A DNA stretch of 64,000 nt from Swaminathania salitolerans (GCF_025994315.1 NZ_BAQE01000002.1); one strand, 5' to 3'. Positions 17,411-27,273 are shown, counted from the first letter of the stretch. Numbers and translations: made by a program. Notes: generated from the sequence alone by a model not told the origin.

Positions 17411-18952
17411 TCAGAGAACGACGGTGAACTGCACGCCCAGAACCGCGGCATCTCCGAACACGGTAGTCGCGTCAGGTCTCTGGACGTACTGGAAGTCGGG
17501 CTGGAGGTTCATGGCCTTGCCCAGATGGATGCTGTAGAACAGCTCATAGACGTTCATGTGCGACTGGACGCCGTACACCGCGCCCCACTGATTGGTGGGG
17601 AAAGGAACGCCCGCCCGCAGCGCGGATTCCTGCTGGAGCGCAACGGTACGGCTCATGTCGAAATGCTGTACCATGGCGCCGAGCGTGTCCTTGGGACGCC
17701 CCCAGGCGGCGCCGGTCTCGGTAAGGCCCGCCCAGACATGGTCGCGCATGGCGACGGTCTGGCCGTCGTCATGCATCGCACCAGCGAGAAGGATGAGGCC
17801 GTTCGTGGCACCCCGGCCGTTGCGGACGATCATCTGGTCCATGAGGAGCCAGAAGCTGTTCATGCCGCTGACCTGCCGTGCCGGCAATCCGGATTCGAGA
17901 TAGGAGGCGCCATTGCGGTCTTCGTAGAGATGCGGATACCGCGAATTGTCGTAGGCGTAGCCGAGTTTGTAATGCCCGATGAGACGGTCGCGACCGAATT
18001 CGGGTATCCAGCCCAGCTCGACCGGGGTCGAGATCTTGCCGAGACCGTCCTGGGCGAGAGCCCAGCCCGAAATGCCTCCGTTATACGGATGCGGACTGAC
18101 CGCAAAAAGCCCGGCCATGATGTAGCTGTTCGTGGTCGGCATCACGCGAAGCACGGCTCCGATATTGCCTGAGGGCCAGTCCCGTGTGCCGGGTGTATAT
18201 TTGTTCGGTGCCGGATTGCCGCATATGGCGACGTTCATGAAGTCGCAGAAAAGGGGAGAGGCGGCGAAGAAACTGCCGACGGGAATGACGCCCGCGCTGA
18301 TATCGATGCGATGATGATAGAATGTCTGTTCGCCGTACATCGCAACGAGATGGGCAACGACATTCCCGCGCGCGCCGTAGATCTCCTGCACCGGTGCGAT
18401 GCTGTCGCCGAACATGCGGCTCACATTCTGCCCGTGTCCGTTCACGACGAGCATATGGGTCCAGAAATTCCTGAACCCGGCCAGTTTCTCCCAGTCCACA
18501 TCGAGCTCCATGCCGACCTGCCCGGCATCGGAATAGGCGCGCTGCTTCCCTCCCGTGACATTGCCCGCAAATTCCTCATTGATGGAGGCAAGCAGGTGAA
18601 TTCCCCGATCGAGCAACCAGGGCTGGATACCGCCCCAATCGCCGAAGAAATGATTGCTCCCCATGGGGGCGGAGAAATGGGGTCTCGGGTCCTGAACCTT
18701 GGAGGCTCGCCCCTGCCGCGCACCGATCCGCTCGTTCTGCGTCCCGGCTCTGTCTTCGGGCTCCCGTTCCTCGGTATGTGCGCTGGAGGATGCCGAACTC
18801 TGGCCCTGTCGCGCACCGGTCGTCAGCCCGGTCCCGTTATCCGAGGCGGTCTGGGCCTGTGCCGGGCCCGTGAGCCACAGGCCTGCAAGCGCAGCGGAAA
18901 GCCCGAGAAGGGCCATACGATGACGAGGCGCGCGCAGGTCGCGAGGATGCAT
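17411..18952 (-). CDS. OprB-family carbohydrate-selective porin
   Basis: The 513-residue outer-membrane beta-barrel protein has a signal peptide (MALLGLSAALAGLWLTG, cleavage after AQA) and a Ser/Glu/Arg-rich 60-residue linker. The OprB core starts at HFFGDWGGIQPWLLDRGIHL and ends in a beta strand with terminal aromatic/hydrophobic residues (GVQFTVVL). It would admit glucose and related sugars; acetic acid bacteria often encode several. The start is placed at ATG 18952 (MHPRDLRAPRHR); a TTG five codons upstream is less likely. Convergent with the peptide transporter. Confidence 0.9.
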   Translation of the reverse strand: MHPRDLRAPRHRMALLGLSAALAGLWLTGPAQAQTASDNGTGLTTGARQGQSSASSSAHTEEREPEDRAGTQNERIGARQGRASKVQDPRPHFSAPMGSNHFFGDWGGIQPWLLDRGIHLLASINEEFAGNVTGGKQRAYSDAGQVGMELDVDWEKLAGFRNFWTHMLVVNGHGQNVSRMFGDSIAPVQEIYGARGNVVAHLVAMYGEQTFYHHRIDISAGVIPVGSFFAASPLFCDFMNVAICGNPAPNKYTPGTRDWPSGNIGAVLRVMPTTNSYIMAGLFAVSPHPYNGGISGWALAQDGLGKISTPVELGWIPEFGRDRLIGHYKLGYAYDNSRYPHLYEDRNGASYLESGLPARQVSGMNSFWLLMDQMIVRNGRGATNGLILLAGAMHDDGQTVAMRDHVWAGLTETGAAWGRPKDTLGAMVQHFDMSRTVALQQESALRAGVPFPTNQWGAVYGVQSHMNVYELFYSIHLGKAMNLQPDFQYVQRPDATTVFGDAAVLGVQFTVVL

Positions 18953-19363
18953 GAACTGGGACCGCAAGGAAGAAAAATCAGGAGGAATAAGGTCAGAATT
19001 CTATGAAGCCTGGAGGATAGACTGTCAACGGATTTGGCGATTTTCGAACATGATACTGTTTTCATTTTTATTTAAGAGAATATGTATTTGTATATATTTA
19101 TGTTCGTTTCAAATAATAAGGAAAGTCGAAAGGACACCCCTCCGGTATTCCTTTCCATTCGCAGGGATGAATCCTGCTGAAGCCGGGGTCGCTACAGGCG
19201 AATTTGTTCGGGTCGGGAAAACTGCACATAGCGATAGAGCCGAAGCGCATGTCCTCCGGCTTCGGGGGTGGGCGGAACGCCCTGGCGATGCGGGTTTTGC
19301 CAAAGACGCGACTTGATGGCTATGATCCGATCCGTCTTACGATCTCGTGCCAAGGACGTCATC
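18953..19363. other. Divergent intergenic region with an AT-rich core
   Basis: About 410 bases between oprB and the POTRA gene. The stretch 19060-19130 is markedly AT-rich (runs such as TTTTTATTTAAGAGAATATG) compared with the GC-rich flanks and probably holds promoters for one or both genes. No open frame of note was found. Confidence 0.4.
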
Positions 19364-19990
19364 ATGAAACCGACCAGCCGTTTCGCATTCGCCGGACTCG
19401 CCCTCGTGGCCGGAACCGCGCTTCTGCCTGTTTCCGCCACAACCGGCTTTACGGGTGCGGCCTTCGCGGCCAGCGCTCCGGCACCGGATGCTCCTCTGAA
19501 GCTCAAGGTCCTCAAGGTGCAGGGCAACAAGGCGATCCCGACTGCGGATATCATGGCGGCCCTGCCGTACCATGTGGGCGACACCGTCACGAGAGAAACG
19601 CTCGATGCGGGCGTCCAGAAGGTGGCCGAGCTTTACAAGGCCAAGAACATGGGCGCGAAGTTCAGCGAGAAGGAGCGTTTCGTCAAGAACACGGTCCAGT
19701 TCTATCTGGTGATCGAGGAGCAGGAGCCCAGTGCAGCCCCGGCCCCCGCTCCCTTCGTGCTGGACAAGGTCGTGTTCACGGGCAACAGGAAGGTCCCGAC
19801 ATCGGAACTCGAGGCAGCCACGTCGCTGCGTCCGGGCGCGACCGTTACCGCGGCGGCGGCCTCTGCCGATGCGGCGGCAATCCAGAAAGTCTATCAGAAG
19901 CACAATCTCGGCGTGCAGATCCAGCCGGTTGCCACCCAGCCGAACCACGACAATCATGTCGTTCTGACCTATCAGATCACCGAGAAATAG
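19364..19990 (+). CDS. Stand-alone POTRA-domain periplasmic protein
   Basis: The 208-residue protein has a signal peptide ending near AFA-AS. Two POTRA-like repeats follow: LKVLKVQGNKAIPTADIMAA (about residues 45-120) and FVLDKVVFTGNRKVPTSELE (about 130-205), each with the beta-alpha-alpha-beta-beta pattern of BamA/FhaC/ShlB. The frame stops there; no 16-strand barrel follows. AAGGA lies 8 bases before ATG 19364, which fixes the start against the longer open frame. POTRA domains bind substrate or partner proteins, so this may be a soluble partner of an assembly machine. No neighbour indicates which. Confidence 0.75.
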   Translation: MKPTSRFAFAGLALVAGTALLPVSATTGFTGAAFAASAPAPDAPLKLKVLKVQGNKAIPTADIMAALPYHVGDTVTRETLDAGVQKVAELYKAKNMGAKFSEKERFVKNTVQFYLVIEEQEPSAAPAPAPFVLDKVVFTGNRKVPTSELEAATSLRPGATVTAAAASADAAAIQKVYQKHNLGVQIQPVATQPNHDNHVVLTYQITEK

Positions 19991-19998
19991 CGTCCATC

Positions 19999-20037
19999 CC
20001 GGACCGGTTTGCCCCTGCAAGCCGGGCTCCGGTCCGG
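19999..20037. terminator. Inverted repeat after the POTRA gene
   Basis: CCGGACCGG (19999-20007) and CCGGTCCGG (20029-20037) pair perfectly across a 21-base loop. It lies 9 bases after the POTRA stop and before the convergent DUF1643 gene, so it is a candidate transcript end, without a T-run. Confidence 0.4.
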
Positions 20038-20128
20038 TTCGTCCAGATCCGGGTCGGAGCCGGGTCGGAGCGCCCCGTTTTTCCCGGAGGGGCCTTCGTT
20101 CTGTCGGGATGCGGCCTGCCGAACGGGC

Positions 20129-20725
20129 TCAGCCGCGAAGCCCGGCGAAAAACGCCTCGTCGAGCGCTTCGGGCTCGAGGGAGGCCGGGAGATAAAGCGG
20201 GTGCTCCGGGCGTCCGCCCTTGCTCAGGCGCAAGGTATAGAGCCGGATACCGGCTTCGTGCAGGTTCAGCGCCACCCGGTTGCCGCGTTCTCTCAGGGAG
20301 GGGTGGGTCGGAGAACCGTAGGCGAGGATGACCTTGTCTGCCAGCCCAGCCATTTCCAGCAATGCCGCATCGTTGCCCGGCCCGACCGGATCGGTGACCT
20401 CGAGCAGTCTTTTCTGGTCTGTGCAGCGATAAGCGAAGCTGTTGCCAACGAGAATGGACCCATAGCCCCAGGCCCGGGCGTAACGCTGGCATTTCGCAAC
20501 GGTCCTGTCATCGCCCTCTTCGGTTGCGACCGAGGGATTCATCATGAGCCACATCACGGTGGGACGCTCAGGATCCCAGACCCGGTGCAGCCGGTAGCGA
20601 TAGCACGCGCCCACCCCGTCATACACTGCCGAGCTCACGACGTCGTTTGCGAGGCGGAGCGCTTTCGCGGTTCCGACGTGATGGGAGGAGGGTGCGCGAC
20701 GAACGGACATGAGGGGTCCGTTCAT
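20129..20725 (-). CDS. DUF1643 family protein
   Basis: The 198-residue protein carries the DUF1643 core: YRLHRVWDPERPTVMWLMMN, PSVATEEGDDRTVAKC, GYGSILVGNSFAYR and the PVGPGND loop. It has no signal peptide or transmembrane segment, so it is cytoplasmic. DUF1643 proteins have no established activity. ATG 20725 or 20710 are both plausible starts; the 31-codon upstream extension is not family-like. It is 95 bases after the peroxiredoxin gene on the same strand. Confidence 0.85.
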   Translation of the reverse strand: MNGPLMSVRRAPSSHHVGTAKALRLANDVVSSAVYDGVGACYRYRLHRVWDPERPTVMWLMMNPSVATEEGDDRTVAKCQRYARAWGYGSILVGNSFAYRCTDQKRLLEVTDPVGPGNDAALLEMAGLADKVILAYGSPTHPSLRERGNRVALNLHEAGIRLYTLRLSKGGRPEHPLYLPASLEPEALDEAFFAGLRG

Positions 20726-20819
20726 ATCACCGTGCAAACAGGAGCGGAAGCCGGGTTCGCGGGAAGAAAGGGGGCAGCGCGACAGCCATGGAGGAGCCCG
20801 CAAGGGGCTCGGATGCACC

Positions 20820-21365
20820 CTAACGCTTCATCTGGTCCTTTTTCCAGGTCCGGAGCGCGGCGAGGGCGCGATCCACGTGATTGCCCGGCGTGTCCGAGGC
20901 GATCGTATCGATGATCCGGCCTTGCGGTGCGATCACATAGGTAACGCGGCGCGCGATATCGAGCATCGGCATCTTGGCGTCGTAAAGACGCGTGACCTTT
21001 CCCTGTGCGTCGGAAGCGACGATGAATTTCCCGCCGATCTCATCCTTCGAAAAGGCCTCCAGCTTGCTCAGCGAATCCATGGAAACGCCGATGACGCTCG
21101 CGCCGAGCGCGGAGAATTCGGGCAAGGCTCTGGCAAAACCATGCGCCTCCATCGTGCATCCCTTGGTGAAGGCGGCAGGATAGAAATAAAGGACGACCGG
21201 CCCCTTCGACAGCGCCTCGTACAGGGAAAACCCGGTATCCCTGCCGTCCTGTGCGGCGGGCAGGGAGAAGTCGGGGGCCTTGGCGCCCTCTTTCAGAGCG
21301 GCATATGCCGGGGACAGGCCGAGGACGGCGATGGCGACCAGCGCAGGAAGTCGGATAGGCGTCAT
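20820..21365 (-). CDS. Exported AhpC/TSA-type peroxiredoxin (Bcp-like)
   Basis: The 181-residue thioredoxin-fold peroxidase has an N-terminal signal peptide (VAIAVLGLSPAYA). The catalytic block FYPAAFTKGCTMEAHGF places the peroxidatic Cys at residue 70. There is no second Cys in the resolving position, so it would act as a 1-Cys enzyme and need an outside reductant. Periplasmic location is unusual for Bcp-like enzymes and would protect the envelope against peroxide made by periplasmic oxidases. The signal peptide is clear; the reductant is unknown. Confidence 0.88.
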   Translation of the reverse strand: MTPIRLPALVAIAVLGLSPAYAALKEGAKAPDFSLPAAQDGRDTGFSLYEALSKGPVVLYFYPAAFTKGCTMEAHGFARALPEFSALGASVIGVSMDSLSKLEAFSKDEIGGKFIVASDAQGKVTRLYDAKMPMLDIARRVTYVIAPQGRIIDTIASDTPGNHVDRALAALRTWKKDQMKR

Positions 21366-21481
21366 GGCCGAACGGCCTCCTTTTCGGATCGGACGGTCGG
21401 GTCCACCGGGCGAACCCGGGAGAGAAACCGGTTACGCGCCACGCCCGCCGCCGGAGAATGCCTTGCAGGGCGGAAGAGAAG

Positions 21482-22792
21482 TCAGAAAGACGACCCCGGA
21501 GAGACGACGACGCAGGGTGTGTCCCGACCCATCTTGTGGCAGGCAGCGACGGCACCTTCGTGAGAAAGATTGACCAGCCTTGCCCGGTAGAGATGGGCGC
21601 GTCCCGACTTGACCGAGGAAATCTGACTACGCGCGCCACGCAGGGAAGTTCCCCCGTGATTCTGTGCCTGGGCGGCGGCGCGCGTTGCCTGAACGGCCGT
21701 GTTGAACGCCCCGACCTGGATCGCCCAGTTGCCCGACTGGACCGGCCTTGCGGTCTGGCGTTGCAGGCCGGGCCGGGGGGTCATGACGGCCAGTACGGGT
21801 TCGGCCTTGAGATGACGGCCAACCGGAATGGGCTGCACGGGCGCCCGCCCGGCCCAGGCCTGGCTGACATCGGCAGACGATGCCGTGGTTCTGCCCGTAT
21901 CCGCGCGTGCCATCTGCACCGGAGGGCTCGATCTGACACCGCGCGCAGCCCAGGCCGCGCTGACCGAGGAGGAGGAAGTCGCAGGGGCTTCGGCCACCTG
22001 CATGTCCTGGCTGTCGGCCTGATAGGTCGCCGCCTCCGCCTGATGACGCCAGGCAGCCCGGACGCTGGCGGTTTCGCTGGCATTCTGGGCGACCATCGTT
22101 GCGGCAGACGGATCGTGCTGCGTGACCAGAAGATCGGCGGCGGAACGGTTGCGCGGCCAGATCCCGGCAATCTGGGGGCCGACATGGGCCACATAGCGAC
22201 GCGTCTCTCGGGGCAGATTGCGGCCGCGACGGAGATAGGAGTTGAGGCTCCCCGGACCGTCATTATAGGCGGCGAGAAAACCGGGCGATCCGTATATGTC
22301 GTACATCTGCCGGATATAGGCCGCTCCAGCCATGATATTGTCATGGGGATCGTAGGCGTCGTCGCCCAGATTGTACTGCACGCGCATATCGTCATAGGTG
22401 GGCGGCATCAGCTGCATCAGCCCCATCGCACCGGGGGTCGAGGTCGTGAGCTGGCCATTGCGATCGAACAGGCGTCCGCCCGATTCCTGCATCATCACGG
22501 CGCGTATCCAGACTCCGGGCACATCGAACCGCGCTGAGGCCTCCTCGATATAGGGTCCCCAGGGATCCTGCGGTGGGCCGGGCGGCGCGTAATAGGATTT
22601 CGCGTGATGGCGATAGCCAGCCGCTTCCTCGGCGACCGGCATGCGGGGGCGCTGCGGTGTGGTGGCGCAGGCAGAGAGCAGGCCTGTCGCGCAGGCCAGA
22701 ACGACAAGACGAGAGAGCGGGGTCCCCGTAAGAGACAACCGGCCGGATTCTGTCTGTCCGGCTTGAGCGATCGAGGAACGGGTACGGGCCAT
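21482..22792 (-). CDS. Lytic transglycosylase with C-terminal SPOR domain
   Basis: The 436-residue protein has a lipoprotein-like signal (ATGLLSAC, Cys about residue 42) and an SLT catalytic domain with the Glu motif (AVMMQESGG) and GLMQLMPPTYDDM. A low-complexity Ala/Ser/Gln-rich linker follows (about 230-340), then a SPOR domain (WAIQVGAFNTAVQATRAAAQ) that binds denuded septal glycan. The enzyme would cleave peptidoglycan to 1,6-anhydroMurNAc products at the division site. Those products fit the recycling genes murQ and anmK further along this window. Confidence 0.9.
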   Translation of the reverse strand: MARTRSSIAQAGQTESGRLSLTGTPLSRLVVLACATGLLSACATTPQRPRMPVAEEAAGYRHHAKSYYAPPGPPQDPWGPYIEEASARFDVPGVWIRAVMMQESGGRLFDRNGQLTTSTPGAMGLMQLMPPTYDDMRVQYNLGDDAYDPHDNIMAGAAYIRQMYDIYGSPGFLAAYNDGPGSLNSYLRRGRNLPRETRRYVAHVGPQIAGIWPRNRSAADLLVTQHDPSAATMVAQNASETASVRAAWRHQAEAATYQADSQDMQVAEAPATSSSSVSAAWAARGVRSSPPVQMARADTGRTTASSADVSQAWAGRAPVQPIPVGRHLKAEPVLAVMTPRPGLQRQTARPVQSGNWAIQVGAFNTAVQATRAAAQAQNHGGTSLRGARSQISSVKSGRAHLYRARLVNLSHEGAVAACHKMGRDTPCVVVSPGSSF

Positions 22793-23066
22793 GGTCGTGT
22801 TTCACCTGATGCGAGCCGAGCGTCTTCTGCAATCTGCGGCAGGAATGCGGCGAAACTACGGATTTCGGGGGCGGAAGTATAGTGCATTCGCGGTCCCGGT
22901 TCCGGAGGCGCCCCGCCCCGATCGTCCCACCGATCCTGCCGGGCTTCGCGCTGCCGCCGGAGACGGGGCGATGCGGGTCGGAAGGTTGCGAAAAACCAAC
23001 CGTTCCGCTAGGCGGATTCTGTTAAGGACATGCCGGGTGGCATGGCGAAGAGTGCCCCGGAGGGAC
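22793..23066. other. Divergent promoter region
   Basis: About 270 bases between the lytic transglycosylase and the Wzm-type gene, which are transcribed away from each other. No open frame or repeat stands out. Confidence 0.4.
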
Positions 23067-23864
23067 ATGATCCAGACTCGCACTTCCCGTGCATGGGACG
23101 ATCTCGTCAAGGGATTGGCTTCATGGCGTCTCGCGGTATCGCTGGGCCGGACCGATATCAGCCTGCGTTATCGCGGCTCGGTGCTCGGGCCGTTCTGGCT
23201 CACCCTGTCGTCCCTGATCATGGTTGCGGCGATGGGCGGCATCTATGCCCGGCTGTTTCATATGGTGCTGCGCGATTATCTGCCGTTTCTCGCCCTGTCT
23301 CTCGCCCTGTGGCAGGTGGGGCTTGCAAGCATCATCCAGGAATCCTGCACCTGCTTCATCGATGCTGCCTCGACCATTCATGCCATGCGGCTGCCTTTCA
23401 CGCTCCATGTGATCCGCCTGCTCGTGCGCAATGCGATCGTGTTCGCTCACAGTATCGTCGTGCCCATCGGCGTATTCGTCCTCTATGGGGTCTGGCCGGG
23501 TCTGATGGGGCTTGCCAGCATTCCCGGGCTTCTTCTCTGGCTTCTGGACGGGTTTGCCGCGTGTCTGCTTCTGGGGGCGCTCTGCGCGCGTTTCCGCGAT
23601 ATTCCACCCATCGTTGCCGCGTTCCTGCAGATCGCCTTCTATGTCACGCCCGTCATCTGGCAGCCGTCCCAGCTGGGACCGCGGAGCCGCTATCTTGTGG
23701 CCAATCCTTTCTACGATCTCATGGAACTGGTGCGGGCCCCTATCCTCGGACACTGGCCCAGCCCCGCAGCGATCGTCGTCGCTCTTGCGCTCAGCGCCAT
23801 CTGGTGCGCGCTCGGTTTCCTCACCTTCGTCCGGACGCGCGATCGTCTGGCATTCTGGGTCTGA
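23067..23864 (+). CDS. ABC-2 polysaccharide export permease (Wzm-like)
   Basis: The 265-residue membrane protein has six transmembrane helices and the ABC-2/KpsM-type signature (LRYRGSVLGPFWLTLSSLIM near the start; FYVTPVIW near residue 190). It would form the inner-membrane channel for export of a lipid-linked polysaccharide. GGAGGGAC precedes ATG 23067. Its stop is 5 bases before the Wzt-like ATPase gene. Confidence 0.92.
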   Translation: MIQTRTSRAWDDLVKGLASWRLAVSLGRTDISLRYRGSVLGPFWLTLSSLIMVAAMGGIYARLFHMVLRDYLPFLALSLALWQVGLASIIQESCTCFIDAASTIHAMRLPFTLHVIRLLVRNAIVFAHSIVVPIGVFVLYGVWPGLMGLASIPGLLLWLLDGFAACLLLGALCARFRDIPPIVAAFLQIAFYVTPVIWQPSQLGPRSRYLVANPFYDLMELVRAPILGHWPSPAAIVVALALSAIWCALGFLTFVRTRDRLAFWV

Positions 23865-23869
23865 GCGGC

Positions 23870-24667
23870 ATGGCCAGCATTCGCCTGAGCGATTACTCGC
23901 TCGTCTATCCGATGTTCCACGGCAGTGCGCGTTCGTTCAAGAAGAGCCTCGTGCGCGGCGTTCGCCAGTCGCTCTCTGCTTCGCAGCGGTCGGACGGGGT
24001 GCAGCGCGTGGGGGGCAACATCGTGAGCCAGGCCGACACGACCATGGTGCTCGCGCTCGATTCCCTGACCCTGTCGATCGGCAGCGGCGAACGGATCGGT
24101 CTGATCGGTCATAACGGTGCCGGGAAATCGACGCTTCTGCGTGCCCTCGCCGGGATCTACGAATCGCCCCTCGGCACCCTTGCCATCGACGGGGAGATCC
24201 ATGCCCTGCTCGATCCGCAATCCGGCATGAATCCGGATCTGACAGGACGGGAGAACATCCGCCAGTACGGGCAGATGATCGGGCTCGACCGGAAAGCCAT
24301 CGCACGGCTCGAGCAGGATGTGGAGGCATTCGCCGAGCTGGGCGCCTTTCTGGATCTGCCGGTACGGCTCTATTCCTCGGGCATGGCCATACGGGTCGGG
24401 TTCGGTCTGGCGACCGCGCCGCGGCCGGAAATCCTGCTGATGGATGAGTGGTTCATGGCTGGCGACCATCATTTTCAGGACAAGGCGCGCGAGCGCCTGA
24501 CCCGCCTCATCGAACATGTCCGTATTCTGGTCATGACGTCCCATTCCCTGCCGATATTGCGCAGCTGGTGCACGCGGATCGTCTGGATGAAGAGCGGTCG
24601 CATCCACCAGGATGGCCCGGCGGACGCGATCATCGATGCCTACGAGGCCGAGCAGGGGCAGGCCTGA
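23870..24667 (+). CDS. Polysaccharide ABC exporter ATPase (Wzt/KpsT-like)
   Basis: The 265-residue ATPase has all motifs intact: Walker A GHNGAGKST (about residues 80-88), the signature YSSGM, Walker B ILLMDEWFMAGD and a switch His (TSHS). It has no C-terminal carbohydrate-binding domain, so it is KpsT/short-Wzt type and does not recognise a capped O-antigen end. Paired with the permease 5 bases upstream. The serine-rich N-terminal part (residues 20-55) is longer than usual. Cargo glycan unknown; no polymer synthesis genes adjoin. Confidence 0.92.
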   Translation: MASIRLSDYSLVYPMFHGSARSFKKSLVRGVRQSLSASQRSDGVQRVGGNIVSQADTTMVLALDSLTLSIGSGERIGLIGHNGAGKSTLLRALAGIYESPLGTLAIDGEIHALLDPQSGMNPDLTGRENIRQYGQMIGLDRKAIARLEQDVEAFAELGAFLDLPVRLYSSGMAIRVGFGLATAPRPEILLMDEWFMAGDHHFQDKARERLTRLIEHVRILVMTSHSLPILRSWCTRIVWMKSGRIHQDGPADAIIDAYEAEQGQA

Positions 24668-24683
24668 AGAGCATCAGGCCCGT

Positions 24684-24728
24684 GCAGCACAAGTTCGGGC
24701 AGCACAAGTCCGGGCGGCACGCTTCCGG
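24684..24728. repeat. 15-bp tandem repeat, three copies
   Basis: Units GCAGCACAAGTTCGG, GCAGCACAAGTCCGG and GCGGCACGCTTCCGG follow each other without gaps in the space after the Wzt-like gene. Confidence 0.8.
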
Positions 24729-24753
24729 GCAGTGGCAGTGCGAGGCACGCCCC

Positions 24754-24801
24754 GTCCTTCCTGTGCCCTGTCCTTCCTGTGCCCCGTCTTTCCTGTCCGG
24801 G
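24754..24801. repeat. 16-bp tandem repeat, three copies
   Basis: GTCCTTCCTGTGCCCT, GTCCTTCCTGTGCCCC and a diverged GTCTTTCCTGTCCGGG lie head to tail 25 bases after the 15-bp repeat, in the same 200-bp gap before the convergent aldolase gene. Confidence 0.8.
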
Positions 24802-24866
24802 ATGCCCCGCCTCACGACAGGAGGGCATCCCGACCGGAGCCGGGTTGCGGAAGACGAGCGCGTATC

Positions 24867-25781
<915 letters not shown>

Positions 25782-26150
25782 GGAACGCTCCTTGTGGTGT
25801 TGTCCGCCTCGGCGCCTGCGATGGCGCCCGGGTCTCTGCCTGAACTAACAGGTTCGCCCCCCTTCGCGTTTCTTGCGGGAGGAGAACTATCCTTCACGGT
25901 TTCGATAGCGGGCATCCGGTTGCCTCCAAAGACGTTACGCGCGCCGCGATATCGGTGGCGGAGCGAAACCACGCCGTGGGATCCTTCCATCGGGGCGAGA
26001 CGCGCATGGACAGCCGTTTTGCGAAAGGGGCCTGTGTTGCGCGCTGGGCCCGGCGCAACGATCATGCGTCTTTCCGGTTCCCGATGCGCGGGATACCGGA
26101 GTCGGTATACCGGAGGCGGTCGTCGCGCAGGATGTCGGAGTTTTTTGGGG
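25782..26150. other. Divergent gap between aldolase and mobA
   Basis: About 370 bases. Long frames cross this gap, but they have arginine-rich, shadow-like composition. The only structure I see is the 14-bp repeat before mobA. Confidence 0.4.
26093..26120. repeat. 14-bp tandem repeat before mobA
   Basis: ATACCGGAGTCGGT and ATACCGGAGGCGGT are adjacent copies with one difference, ending 30 bases before the mobA start. They could be a paired regulator site or a chance duplication. Confidence 0.6.
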
Positions 26151-26741
26151 ATGCGATGTGCTGTGATTCTCGCTGGCGGAGAGGGGCGGCGTATGGGGTA
26201 TTGCGCCAAACCGCTGATCGCGTTGCAAGGCAGGACAGTGCTCCGCCATCTGCAGGACCGGCTGGCGCCCCGGCTGGATCGTCTTGCGCTCTCCGTCCGG
26301 CGGGAGCATGCGGCCTATGAGGAGACGACACTGCCCCTGCTCGTCGATCCGGTCGAGAATGCCGGCCCGCTTGCCGGTGTGCTTGCGGCCCTCGACTGGG
26401 CGGCCTCCTGCGGGGCTGCGAGCGTCCTGACGGTGCCGGGCGATACCCCTTTCATCCCCGATACGCTCTATGACGCCCTTGCTCCCGGGCCAGCCTGTGC
26501 GATGAGCCGGGGGCGGCTCCATCCTCTCGTCGCCCTGTGGTCCGTCTCCTCTCGCGAGAGCCTCGCCGCTCATCTGGAGCGGGCCATGATTTCGGGAGAG
26601 CGACGGGCATTATCGGTCCGGCATTTCTCCGGATCCAACACGATGCGTCGGGTCGCGTTCGACGATACCGCGCATGATCCTTTCTTCAATATCAATACCC
26701 CGGACGATCTCCGGGCGCTCGTCTCCCCCGGAGAAATCTGA
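26151..26741 (+). CDS. mobA: Molybdenum cofactor guanylyltransferase
   Basis: The 196-residue nucleotidyltransferase has VILAGGEGRRMGYCAKPL at the N-terminus (the GTP-binding loop and Lys), VENAGPLAGVLAALDWA, the VPGDTPFIP metal site and a C-terminal FFNINTPDDL, all typical of MobA. It attaches GMP to molybdopterin to make the guanine-dinucleotide cofactor used by DMSO-reductase-family enzymes, which matches the YdeP/FdhF-type enzyme encoded nearby. The start at ATG 26151 (MRCAVILAGG) puts the loop at the very N-terminus as usual. Confidence 0.88.
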   Translation: MRCAVILAGGEGRRMGYCAKPLIALQGRTVLRHLQDRLAPRLDRLALSVRREHAAYEETTLPLLVDPVENAGPLAGVLAALDWAASCGAASVLTVPGDTPFIPDTLYDALAPGPACAMSRGRLHPLVALWSVSSRESLAAHLERAMISGERRALSVRHFSGSNTMRRVAFDDTAHDPFFNINTPDDLRALVSPGEI

Positions 26742-26751
26742 CGGGACGGGC

Positions 26752-27273
26752 CTACCGGTCTTCATGCCGCCTCGTTTCCCGATCGGGCGAGGCGGCCCGG
26801 GCATCGAGCAGGCCGAACTCGATGAGAGCGGGCACGAAGTTCTCATTCTCGTGCTGCGAGCGCGCGAGTTTGACCAGTGCGAAACGTTGCAGTTCCGACA
26901 GGCTGCGCCAGGCAGCGGCGTCGGGTGGGGTCACGCGGTCGGTGGCTGCCTGGTCGAGAACGCAGTTGGGAACGCTGTCGGTTTCCCGCCAGAGCGCCTG
27001 CTCGTCTTTCAGAAGCAGGCGCGGCGGTTCGTCCGAGCGAAGGGCGATCAGCGCGAGAAGCCGCGCGCGATAGGCTTCCCGCTCGGGGGCGGTCTCGCAA
27101 GGAAGATCGAGAAGGTCTTCCCGCTCCTGAGGGAGGAAACGGCTCCATTGTTTCAGGGTGAGCTTGATCGCACACAGATCGAGCTTCCGGCGTACGCTCA
27201 TGGGGATGCAGCGCAGGGATTCGGCAAAATCGAGTTCGAAACGGAAGAAAGGAGGAGAGGCGAGATCGGTCAT
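26752..27273 (-). CDS. Nitrate-reductase-associated (NarM-like) protein
   Basis: The 173-residue cytoplasmic protein has FFRFELDFAESLRCIPMSVR and KLDLCAIKLTLKQWSRFLPQ near the N-terminus, the hallmark of the 'nitrate reductase associated protein' family (Pfam Nitr_red_assoc). In cyanobacteria such a protein is needed for nitrate reductase maturation. No nitrate reductase is visible here; the molybdoenzyme on the same strand is YdeP/FdhF-like, so it may serve that enzyme instead. It lies 112 bases after fdhD and convergent with mobA (10 bases). Confidence 0.75.
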   Translation of the reverse strand: MTDLASPPFFRFELDFAESLRCIPMSVRRKLDLCAIKLTLKQWSRFLPQEREDLLDLPCETAPEREAYRARLLALIALRSDEPPRLLLKDEQALWRETDSVPNCVLDQAATDRVTPPDAAAWRSLSELQRFALVKLARSQHENENFVPALIEFGLLDARAASPDRETRRHEDR

